Source: an uncultured Anaerolineaceae bacterium
GTDB lineage: Bacteria; Chloroflexota; Anaerolineae; Anaerolineales; Anaerolineaceae
Length of the DNA: 7,169 bases
Direction: 5' to 3'
NCBI GenBank assembly: GCA_937890875.1
Contig: CALAEB010000594.1
Location: 1-7,169 of the forward strand
The notes beneath the pieces are model-generated. The model saw only the letters and a program-made list of their open reading frames with translations, searched no databases and was not told the origin of the DNA. The position numbers and the translations under genes were made by a program. Shown one piece after another: positions 1 to 5,492 of the stretch; positions within the stretch are counted from its first letter, which is position 1, and every line of letters begins with the position of its first letter.

Positions 1-166
1 TCGCAAAACCTGCCGAAGCCAGTTTCTGGTTCGTCTCACTCAGGTAATTCAAGAAATTGAGTCCGGCAAAAAAATATATGCCGAAACCGGTCACAATCGC
101 AACCATCACGATAAAGAGGATTGGTTTCTTCCCGTTTCGGGATTTATCGGTAACATTTCCGGTCAT
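1..166 (-). CDS. Sugar ABC transporter permease, N-terminal 55 codons (partial)
   Basis: Only the N-terminus is present; the gene runs off the left edge of the window. Translation of the minus strand from the ATG at 166-164 gives an open frame with a short charged cytoplasmic stretch (residues 1-15, ending in RNGKKP). One strongly hydrophobic segment follows (about residues 16-36, ILFIVMVAIVTGFGIYFFAG), which reads as the first transmembrane helix. An SD-like AGGAAGGA lies about 10 bases upstream of the ATG. The gene is on the same strand and 291 bp downstream of a carbohydrate-binding protein gene, the usual place for the MalF/AglF-type membrane subunit of a CUT1 importer. Family membership is inferred from context plus the membrane segment; the EAA loop that would prove it is outside the window. 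It would form the membrane channel with a second permease and an ATPase, neither visible here. Confidence 0.7.
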   Translation of the reverse strand, partial: MTGNVTDKSRNGKKPILFIVMVAIVTGFGIYFFAGLNFLNYLSETNQKLASAGFA

Positions 167-218
167 GAGTATCCGTTCCTTCCTTTCAGGAAATAGACGA
201 TTCCATCTTGGTCATTAA

Positions 219-245
219 AATAAAAAGCGCGCCAGAGCTTTTATT
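219..245 (-). repeat. Weak AT-rich stem-loop upstream of permease
   Basis: On the minus strand AATAAAAGC and GCTTTTTATT can pair around an 8-base loop (229-236), with one bulged A/T, and the right arm runs into a T-rich stretch. It resembles a weak intrinsic terminator facing the permease. The stem is mostly A-T, so efficiency would be low. Confidence 0.3.
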
Positions 246-308
246 CGGTTATTCGCAAGTACGCTTTAAAACTTAAATTGCCTTTCAATATGTTAATTTC
301 GTTTTCGT

Positions 309-360
309 TTATTCGTTGATTTCAGTCCAACAACCCTGTTGAGTTGAAATCAACGAATAA
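309..360. repeat. Long imperfect inverted repeat (23-base arms)
   Basis: The arms 309-324 (TTATTCGTTGATTTCA) and 345-360 are perfect complements over 16 bases. The stem then continues through two G-T wobbles and one mismatch to a further 4 bp (328-331 with 338-341), leaving a 6-base loop AACCCT. On the minus-strand operon transcript the stem is followed by an A-rich run, not a U-tract, so it is not a classical terminator in that direction. On the plus strand it is followed by TATTTTTCTG. The best reading is an mRNA stabiliser or read-through damper between the binding-protein and permease genes. Confidence 0.75.
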
Positions 361-412
361 TATTTTTCTGATGGCCAGACGCAAAGGACTTTTTCTTCCA
401 AACAATCGGGAT

Positions 413-439
413 GGGAGGGAATACCTGGTATCCCCTCCC
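413..439 (-). terminator. GC-rich hairpin just after the binding-protein stop codon
   Basis: Arms 413-425 (GGGAGGGAATACC) and 427-439 (GGTATCCCCTCCC) complement each other over 13 positions with one exception, which is a G-U wobble in the minus-strand RNA. The hairpin begins 18 bases after the TAA of the binding-protein gene. It lacks a following U-tract (the minus strand continues ATCCCGATTG). It is therefore better described as a 3'-end stabiliser or partial terminator than a full Rho-independent terminator. Confidence 0.6.
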
Positions 440-457
440 TTTGTTTCAAATCAAGTT

Positions 458-1774
458 TTACTCAGGCCAACCGGCGTCAATTTCCTTAACAACCGTGTCG
501 ATATCCGACCCGGTAACCAGGTTGGTCATCCCGCTCCAGAACGTGCCCGCGCCAACGGCAGCCGGCATCAAGTCGGAACCGTCAAAGCGGAAGGTTGTCG
601 CTTCAGCCATGAAGCCGGCGATTTTCGCGTCGGTCGCGGTGGCATACCAGGAGGGATCCGCGTCGCGACCTGGGAACATCGCGCCGCCCTGACCCAGCCA
701 GAATTTCAGCGATTCGCCATGGGTGAAGTATTCCAGCACCGCTTTCACTTCATCCCGATCATGACCCTTAAACATGCTGTTGACATCACCGCCGCCAAGG
801 TACGGTTTACCGAATTCTTCATCGATCGGAGGCAGATAGAAGACGTCATAATCAACGCCCGGTTCAAGCCCTTCCGGGAAATAGGTGGGGATAAAGTTGG
901 CGTGACGCACCATCATACAGCCGTCAACGTCATAGAACAACGGCTTTGCCGATTCACCAAAGTTGCTGGTGGCGATCGCTTCCCGCCCGCCATAAACAAA
1001 GCCGTCCGTAAACCAGATATCGCTCAGGATCTGGATCGCACGGCGCACTTCCGGAGAATCGAACCGCAGTTCGCCCGTGGTCCATTTGTCATAGGTCTCC
1101 GGTGAAACGGTGCGCAGCATGATATCTTCCAGCCAATCCGTCGCGAGCCATCCAGTGGCAGAGCCGGATTCAATTCCGACGCACCACGGCGTCTCACCGT
1201 CATCGACCATCTGCTGGGACAGCGCCATCAGTTCATCCCAAGTTGTCGGGACTTCATAACCGGCTTCCGCCCAGATATCCGGGCGATAGTAAACCTGGGA
1301 CTTACCGCTGCTGCGAGTCCAGACCCCCGCCCAGATTTCTTCGCCGTTTTCATCGGTAGCTTTGCCGAGATCGATCCAGGCATCCGAGTAATTCTCGCGG
1401 AGCCAATCCTCAGAAACAGCTTCACGCACGTCAACCAGATAACCGCCGGCAGCCAAATTTTGCATCAAGCCGGGCTGCGGGAAAGAAGCGATATCGGGAG
1501 CGTTATCACCCTCGGCACGCATCTGGATGGTAGACGCAAATTCCCGGTTGCCGATATATTGAATATCGATCCCGGTCTTTTCTTCAAATTCTTTTAGCGA
1601 TTCTTCAAAATAAACCTGTTCGGCGTCGACAATGGAACCGTCGACCACGACAACGGTACCGCTGAATTCGCCGTCATAGGCACGTTCAAGATAAGTCTTA
1701 TCCTGAGCGGAAACAGCAGCAACTGCGCCCAACAGCATGGCAGCTGCTAACAACAACGACATCATTTTTTTCAT
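458..1774 (-). CDS. Extracellular sugar-binding protein of a CUT1 ABC importer
   Basis: A 438-residue solute-binding protein that would capture a carbohydrate outside the membrane and deliver it to the permease encoded next in the operon. Residues 1-23 are a Sec signal peptide (MKKMM, then a Leu/Ala core) with a signal-peptidase-I-like AVSA|QD site; there is no lipobox cysteine. The mature part has family 1 binding-protein features: EFEEKTGIDIQYIG near the start, DIASFPQPGLM, VYYRPDIWAEAGYEVPTTWDELMALSQQ and a Trp-rich C-terminal half. The FPQPG segment and overall pattern recall AglE-type alpha-glucoside binding proteins, but the ligand is an inference. The ATG at 1774 is chosen because GGAGG sits 4 bases upstream and a signal peptide follows; the frame stays open to a TTG at 1831, which would add 19 non-signal residues. 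The gene follows the lacI-family gene after 59 bp, so co-transcription and sugar-responsive repression are likely. Confidence 0.92.
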   Translation of the reverse strand: MKKMMSLLLAAAMLLGAVAAVSAQDKTYLERAYDGEFSGTVVVVDGSIVDAEQVYFEESLKEFEEKTGIDIQYIGNREFASTIQMRAEGDNAPDIASFPQPGLMQNLAAGGYLVDVREAVSEDWLRENYSDAWIDLGKATDENGEEIWAGVWTRSSGKSQVYYRPDIWAEAGYEVPTTWDELMALSQQMVDDGETPWCVGIESGSATGWLATDWLEDIMLRTVSPETYDKWTTGELRFDSPEVRRAIQILSDIWFTDGFVYGGREAIATSNFGESAKPLFYDVDGCMMVRHANFIPTYFPEGLEPGVDYDVFYLPPIDEEFGKPYLGGGDVNSMFKGHDRDEVKAVLEYFTHGESLKFWLGQGGAMFPGRDADPSWYATATDAKIAGFMAEATTFRFDGSDLMPAAVGAGTFWSGMTNLVTGSDIDTVVKEIDAGWPE

Positions 1775-1833
1775 TTTTCCTCCACAAATACCTACATAAG
1801 ATTCCGGGAAAAACCGGAATTTACTCCACAAAT
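1775..1833 (-). promoter_or_regulatory. Leader of binding-protein gene: direct repeat flanking a hairpin, with SD
   Basis: The gap holds two 14-base direct repeats on the minus strand, ATTTGTGGAGTAAA (1833-1820) and ATTTGTGGAGGAAA (1789-1776), identical at 13 positions and offset by 44 bp. The second contains the functional SD, GGAGG, 4 bases before the ATG. Between them lies a perfect 7-bp hairpin, ATTCCGG/CCGGAAT (1820-1801) with loop TTTTTC. The loop and adjacent stem base UUUUUCC are complementary to GGAAAAA at 1780-1774, which covers the SD edge and the A of the start codon, so an alternative SD-masking fold is possible. The repeats and hairpin are seen directly; the switching idea is inference. 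Confidence 0.5.
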
Positions 1834-2829
1834 TTAAGCAGTCTCCCGTTCGATGATCGTTAATGGAAGCTGTACATGCTGCAGCGGACGGGACGGATCT
1901 TTCATGCGGTTCGTCAGCAGATCGGCCGCGATGCGCCCGCTTTGGTCCAGGTTCTGCCGGATCGTCGTCAAACCGACATAATCCGCAAAATCGATATCAT
2001 CAAAACCAATCACAGCCACATCCTCCGGGATGCGGATATTGTTCTCTTTCGCCGCCCGCAGGATCCCTAACGCGTGTAAATCTGCGGTAGCAAAAATCGC
2101 ATCCGGATAATCACCGGAGCGGAAGATTTCCAAAAACTTCTGATAAGTTGCGTTCGTGTCACACATCACGTCATAGATATAGCGCGTTTCCAGTTCAAAG
2201 CCATTCCTTGTCAATTCTTCCCGGTAACTTTCAAGTCGGTGCAAATTCGGGAAAACGCTGTAATCCGTCTTGGTCAATTCGCAGGCAATTCCGAAGCGTT
2301 TCCTGCCTTTTCTGATCAGATAATCCGCGGCCATCTGCCCGCCTTCCCGGTCATTAATCACCACACAGTTGGCAAGCGGAGAAGCATATTCAATCATCGC
2401 CATTTCGATATGATACGCGTTAATTTTCAGTATTTGTTCCTCTGTAAACGGAAGCGAAAGGGTGATAATGCCGTCCATCCGGTTCAATTCGAGCATTTCA
2501 ATGAAATGGTCCATATGATTTTTGGACGCCACACTGTAAACCTGGAGTTCGTAATTTCTGCCGGCAAAAGCCACCGCGATTCCGCGCAGCCGCTGAACGA
2601 ATGAGTTGGCCGTAAAATGCGGAGCGCATACACAAATTCGTCTTACGTCCTTCGCGGTCCGGATCCTCGCCTCCAACAACGGCCGGTAATCCAGTTCACG
2701 GATCGCATTTTCCACACATTCACGCGTTGCCTGGTTCACTTTGCCGGGATTATTCAATACGCGTGATACGGTCGCGGTACTGACCCCCGCTTTTCTGGAT
2801 ACATCATAAATTGTCGGTGCTTTTCCCAT
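1834..2829 (-). CDS. LacI-family transcriptional repressor
   Basis: A 331-residue DNA-binding regulator, close to the usual family length. Residues 6-26 form the classic LacI helix-turn-helix (TIYDVSRKAGVSTATVSRVLN), followed by the third helix and YRP at 48-50. The hinge region LLEARIR (51-57) keeps the A-R of the family but has a Leu where Asn is common. The rest is a periplasmic-binding-protein-like effector domain with typical landmarks: VVINDREGGQMAADYLI, RLESYREEL, DAIFATADLHALGIL, PEDVAVIGFDDIDFADY and the C-terminal TTIRQ segment. The ATG at 2829 fits the HTH spacing; its SD (CGGAAAA) is weak. It is upstream of and co-oriented with the sugar-binding protein gene, so it most likely senses the transported sugar or a product and represses its own operon. 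Inverted repeats at its promoter are candidate operators. The effector is unknown. Confidence 0.93.
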   Translation of the reverse strand: MGKAPTIYDVSRKAGVSTATVSRVLNNPGKVNQATRECVENAIRELDYRPLLEARIRTAKDVRRICVCAPHFTANSFVQRLRGIAVAFAGRNYELQVYSVASKNHMDHFIEMLELNRMDGIITLSLPFTEEQILKINAYHIEMAMIEYASPLANCVVINDREGGQMAADYLIRKGRKRFGIACELTKTDYSVFPNLHRLESYREELTRNGFELETRYIYDVMCDTNATYQKFLEIFRSGDYPDAIFATADLHALGILRAAKENNIRIPEDVAVIGFDDIDFADYVGLTTIRQNLDQSGRIAADLLTNRMKDPSRPLQHVQLPLTIIERETA

Positions 2830-2875
2830 TTTTCCGCACTGTCTTTAGTTATTTTTACTATGTAACTGTTTTCAT

Positions 2876-2889
2876 TGTAACTTCTTACA
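2876..2889. promoter_or_regulatory. Candidate LacI-family operator at the lacI transcription start
   Basis: TGTAA-CTTC-TTACA is a perfect 5-bp-arm inverted repeat 14 bp long, the size and outer sequence of many LacI-family operators, although it lacks the usual central CG. It lies just downstream of the candidate -10 box, where a bound repressor would block initiation. A further TGTAAC half-site occurs at 2861-2866, 15 bp from the TGTAAC at 2876. The site is seen; binding by the neighbouring repressor is inferred. Confidence 0.4.
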
Positions 2890-2893
2890 TTTA

Positions 2894-2922
2894 AGCTTAT
2901 CGTAGAAAGGCAGTCAGGTCAA
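2894..2922 (-). promoter_or_regulatory. Candidate promoter of the lacI/sugar-transport operon
   Basis: Reading the minus strand, TTGACC (2922-2917) is a good -35 match and is followed after 17 bp by TAAGCT (2899-2894), a weak -10 (3 of 6). The start of transcription would fall near 2887, inside the TGTAA-TTACA inverted repeat, leaving a leader of about 58 bases. A perfect inverted repeat AGGCAG/CTGCCT (2908-2913 and 2926-2931) brackets the -35 and is a second possible operator. Confidence 0.4.
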
Positions 2923-2958
2923 CTTCTGCCTGAGCCAAAACAGCAGGAAGGTACAATC

Positions 2959-2977
2959 GTCATGTTCTAAACATGAC
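2959..2977. promoter_or_regulatory. Perfect 19-bp palindrome upstream of the lacI promoter
   Basis: GTCATGTT-CTA-AACATGAC has perfect 8-bp arms and a 3-base centre. It sits about 37 bp upstream of the candidate -35 of the minus-strand operon, a position typical of activator or distal operator binding. On the plus strand it is followed by TTTT, so it could also be a small terminator, but nothing upstream on that strand needs one. Which protein binds is unknown. Confidence 0.4.
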
Positions 2978-3060
2978 TTTTGCACTCATTAAATTTTTAA
3001 CAAAAACTGAGGAGTGACACTCATGCCTCGGATTGTTGAAATAATAATAAACTGGCATTT

Positions 3061-3314
3061 CTTACCGGTTCTTTGCGTTATTAAATGCGGCAAAAAATCG
3101 CATTATTGAGGGTTTTATCGATGAATAAGCGGTTTCTCTTTTTGGACGAGCCCTATACTATAATTTGGACCGCAGTACCCAGCGCAATTTAAAATCTTAT
3201 TTAGAGACCATGAAGAAAGATTACGGAATGATTGTGATCGCGCATGACAATGATCTGGATAATACCGCGGATGCGATTTACCACATCCGGGACAACATGT
3301 TGATAAGAGAATAG
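3061..3314 (+). pseudogene. Decayed C-terminal half of an ABC-transporter ATPase
   Basis: Two adjacent reading frames together encode the second half of an ABC ATPase. From about 3085 one frame reads MRQKIALLRVL, then the Walker B strand FLFLDEPY ending near 3156; this is the helix after the ABC signature plus Walker B with its catalytic Glu. A -1 shift near 3157-3161 then opens the next frame: D-loop region YNLDRSTQRNLKSYLE, then GMIVIAHD with the switch (H-loop) histidine, ending IRE and a TAG at 3312-3314. Upstream, LTGSLRY (3061-3081) could be a damaged LSGG signature, cut by TAA at 3082. Walker A and everything N-terminal are absent. The fragment is therefore non-functional. It may derive from a small single-domain exporter ATPase; subfamily cannot be told. 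It lies between two unrelated operons and is more AT-rich than they are. Confidence 0.75.
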
Positions 3315-3480
3315 TCCCCAGATAAAATCAGTGGTGCTCACAATAATCAGATCGGGAATATTTGAATAATCATCCCGCAGTATCAAAACTAAGCATATAT
3401 TTCCATGCGTATGTTATTCAGCGTCCGTCAATATATACCTGCCTCATGGATGACTTCGATACCATGGACAAGATTATGGG
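3315..3480. other. Non-coding AT-rich spacer, no clear gene
   Basis: I see no convincing gene here. A short plus-strand frame, ATG at 3446 to TGA at 3500-3502, encodes 18 acidic residues beginning MDDFDTMDKIMG; it lacks an SD and resembles no family I know. The stretch may be further debris of the same decayed locus as the ATPase remnant just upstream. Confidence 0.4.
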
Positions 3481-3487
3481 TTATTCA

Positions 3488-3515
3488 TTAAATTTTCCAT
3501 GAATCCGCTTATAAT
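3488..3515 (+). promoter_or_regulatory. Candidate promoter for the radical SAM operon
   Basis: A perfect -10 hexamer TATAAT is at 3510-3515, preceded after 16 bp by a weak -35, TTAAAT (3488-3493, 3 of 6). Transcription would begin near 3522, giving an approximately 80-base leader before the TTG start at 3603. No hairpin terminator separates it from the gene. Confidence 0.45.
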
Positions 3516-3561
3516 CATCAATCGATGCCGTCGCTTGCCACCATAAGAAAAAGAAGGCAAA

Positions 3562-3606
3562 ATGAAGACCGTATCTGAAAACTTTTTTGAAAGGCAGAAC
3601 CATTGA
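3562..3606 (+). CDS. Possible 14-codon leader peptide coupled to the radical SAM gene
   Basis: ATG at 3562 has an AGAAGG SD-like sequence about 4 bases upstream and opens a frame of 14 codons (MKTVSENFFERQNH). It stops at TGA 3604-3606, overlapping the TTG start of the radical SAM gene as ATTGA. This geometry is that of translational coupling. The peptide has no recognisable function. It could equally be chance, since the TTG also has its own SD (GAAAGG, 8 bases upstream). Confidence 0.3.
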   Translation: MKTVSENFFERQNH

Positions 3607-5492
3607 CTCCGCAAGAAATTGAAGCACAGCTTGAATCTTTTCTGCTGAAAGTACAAAAACCCGGCCGCTATGTCGGCGGTGAATTTAATAGTGTGGAAAA
3701 AGACCCGGCAGCCGTCCAAACCAGAGTTGCCCTGGGTTTCCCGGATATTTATGATTTAGGCGTGCCCAACTTAGGGCTGTCCATCTTTTATGATCAACTG
3801 AACCGTGATGAAACGGTCTGGGCGGAACGCTGCTACCTGCCCTGGGAAGACATGGAAGCCGAGATGCGCGCCAGGTCGATCCCGCTGTATACGCTGGAGA
3901 GCAAAACTCCGGTCAGTCAGTTCGACATTCTGGGGATCACCATTCCTTACGAATCGCTGTATACCAATGTGTTGAATCTGCTGGATCTGGCGGAAATTCC
4001 GCTTTTTTCAAAAGAAAGGGATGAAAGGCAGCCGTTGGTGATCGCCGGCGGGCACGCGACGTTTAACCCTGAACCGATGTCCGCATTTATTGACGCCTTT
4101 GTCATCGGCGAGGGAGAAGATGTTTTGCAGGAGATCATCCGCGTTTATCAAAGCTGGAAGCGCCGACAGGCGCCCAGGCAGGAACTGCTTTTGCGTCTGT
4201 CCGAACTGGAAGGAGTTTACGTTCCGGTTTTTTATGAGCCGAAATACAATTCGGACGGCACTATCGCGGCGATCCGTCCGCTCGACGCAGCCCACCGGGA
4301 AAAGATCCGCAAGCGGATCCTGCCCGTGCTGCCGCCGCCGCCAAGCAATTTCATCGTCCCTTCGATCGACGTGGTGCAAAACCGGGTGGCCATCGAAATC
4401 ATGCGCGGCTGCACCCGCGGCTGCCGCTTCTGCCATGCCGGGTTTGTGACCCGGCCGGTGAGAGAACGCCCGGCGGACCAGATTGTCGACGCAATCGAGA
4501 CTTCATTGGACGGGACCGGTTATGAAGAGATCGCACTGCTTTCGCTGTCTTCTTCTGACTACACGCAAATTCAACCGCTGGTTGCCCGGCTTCGCGCCAT
4601 TTATGAGCGCAGGAAGCTGAATATCTCGCTGCCGTCGCTGCGGATTGACACCGTCTCAGTGGATATTTTGGAGCAACTGCGCGGAAGCCGTTTCAGCGGG
4701 TTCACGCTTGCGCCGGAAGCTGCGTCCGAAAAAATCAAACGGACCATCAATAAACCAATCTCCGAAGAGCAGCTGCTCGAAACAGCCGACGTGATTTTCA
4801 GCCACGGCTGGCAGACGATCAAACTGTACTTTATGATCGGCCTCCCCAATGAAACGATTGAGGATGTGCAGGCGATCGCGGATATCTGCCTGAAAGTGAT
4901 CAAAGTCGGACGGAAAAATATCGGGAAAAGATCTCAGCTGAACGTGGGGATTTCGACTTTCGTGCCGAAACCGCATACACCGTTCCAATGGGCCAAAGCG
5001 GACGAGCCGGAACTTATCCTGGAAAAGCAGGCGCTGCTGAAAAAAACGCTGTTCACACCCGGAATCAAAATCAACTGGTCCGATCCGGATACAACAATGT
5101 TTGAAGCCTGGTCCTCTCGCGGCGACCGGCGGCAATCGGCAGTTATTTACCGGGCCTGGCAGTTAGGGGCAAAGTTCGACGCCTGGCAGGATCATTTTAA
5201 CAAAAAGGCCTGGCTGCAGGCCTTTGCGGAAAACAATCTGGATCCAAACTTCTACATGCACCGGGAACGGGGCGAAAATGAGGTTTTTCCGTGGGATCAT
5301 ATCGATATCGGCGTGAACAAACGGGTGCTGCGGGCGGAGTATGAGCGCAGTCTGCGCGGAGAACTCCGCAAAGATTGCCGGGAAGGCTGCTATGGCTGCG
5401 GCGTGAATCAGGCTTTCGCCAATATTCGGGCGGAAAATCCGTCCGCCCAATGGTTCTGTCCTGTCGCTCCAGCAGTGCCGGAAGGGAAATAA
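3603..5492 (+). CDS. Uncharacterised radical SAM protein with B12-binding-like domain (TIGR03960 type)
   Basis: A 629-residue enzyme of the radical SAM family that is regularly paired with or fused to TIGR03936 proteins; substrate unknown. The N-terminus has the family-like KPGRYVGGEFNSV (19-31). Residues about 45-200 form a Rossmann/cobalamin-binding-like region (FPDIYDLGVPNLGL, DILGITIPYES, PLVIAGGHATFNPEP, DAFVIGEGE) without a DxHxxG lower-ligand motif. The catalytic domain begins near 262 with IEIMRGCTRGCRFCHAG; Cys270, Cys274 and Cys277 are the CxxxCxxC ligands of the [4Fe-4S] cluster. FTLAPEAASEKI and YFMIGLPNET are later barrel strands. Near the C-terminus is a second CxxxCxxC (Cys592, 596, 599, DCREGCYGCG) plus Cys619, a candidate second metal or cluster site. 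The start is TTG with GAAAGG 8 bases upstream; no in-frame ATG with SD gives the expected N-terminus. The stop overlaps the next gene. Confidence 0.9.
   Translation: MTPQEIEAQLESFLLKVQKPGRYVGGEFNSVEKDPAAVQTRVALGFPDIYDLGVPNLGLSIFYDQLNRDETVWAERCYLPWEDMEAEMRARSIPLYTLESKTPVSQFDILGITIPYESLYTNVLNLLDLAEIPLFSKERDERQPLVIAGGHATFNPEPMSAFIDAFVIGEGEDVLQEIIRVYQSWKRRQAPRQELLLRLSELEGVYVPVFYEPKYNSDGTIAAIRPLDAAHREKIRKRILPVLPPPPSNFIVPSIDVVQNRVAIEIMRGCTRGCRFCHAGFVTRPVRERPADQIVDAIETSLDGTGYEEIALLSLSSSDYTQIQPLVARLRAIYERRKLNISLPSLRIDTVSVDILEQLRGSRFSGFTLAPEAASEKIKRTINKPISEEQLLETADVIFSHGWQTIKLYFMIGLPNETIEDVQAIADICLKVIKVGRKNIGKRSQLNVGISTFVPKPHTPFQWAKADEPELILEKQALLKKTLFTPGIKINWSDPDTTMFEAWSSRGDRRQSAVIYRAWQLGAKFDAWQDHFNKKAWLQAFAENNLDPNFYMHRERGENEVFPWDHIDIGVNKRVLRAEYERSLRGELRKDCREGCYGCGVNQAFANIRAENPSAQWFCPVAPAVPEGK

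Larger units (their letters stand above)
167..457 (-). other. Intergenic region between binding protein and permease, with three stem-loops
   Basis: This 291-bp stretch contains no credible gene. On the minus-strand transcript it presents, in order, a GC-rich hairpin (439-413), a long AT-rich hairpin (360-309) and a weak AT-rich hairpin (245-219) before the permease SD. The heptamer TTATTCG, or its complement, occurs four times (241-247, 249-255, 309-315, 354-360). No clear internal promoter is visible. The likely role, by analogy with malE-malF spacers, is to protect the upstream binding-protein mRNA and reduce read-through into the permease. Confidence 0.6.

Noticed and set aside
344..1105. 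Plus-strand open frame of 253 codons
   Set aside because: It is antisense to the sugar-binding protein gene, has no SD, and its translation shows no recognisable family.
2861..2977. Short repeats as a CRISPR array
   Set aside because: The repeats are inverted, differ in sequence and are irregularly spaced; there are no direct repeat-spacer units.
3023..3109. 28-codon plus-strand frame with a GGAG upstream
   Set aside because: Low-complexity product, no family likeness, and it overlaps the decayed ATPase in another frame; a chance frame is more likely.
3159..3164. TATAAT as a promoter -10 box
   Set aside because: It lies inside the ATPase remnant at the codons for the D-loop region, and no -35 or gene start follows at a sensible distance.
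3201..3386. 61-codon minus-strand frame
   Set aside because: Antisense to the ATPase remnant, whose own strand shows ordered ABC motifs.
4656..5135. Minus-strand open frame of 159 codons and others under the radical SAM gene
   Set aside because: These are shadows of the radical SAM coding sequence; the plus-strand product has clear motifs through the same region.
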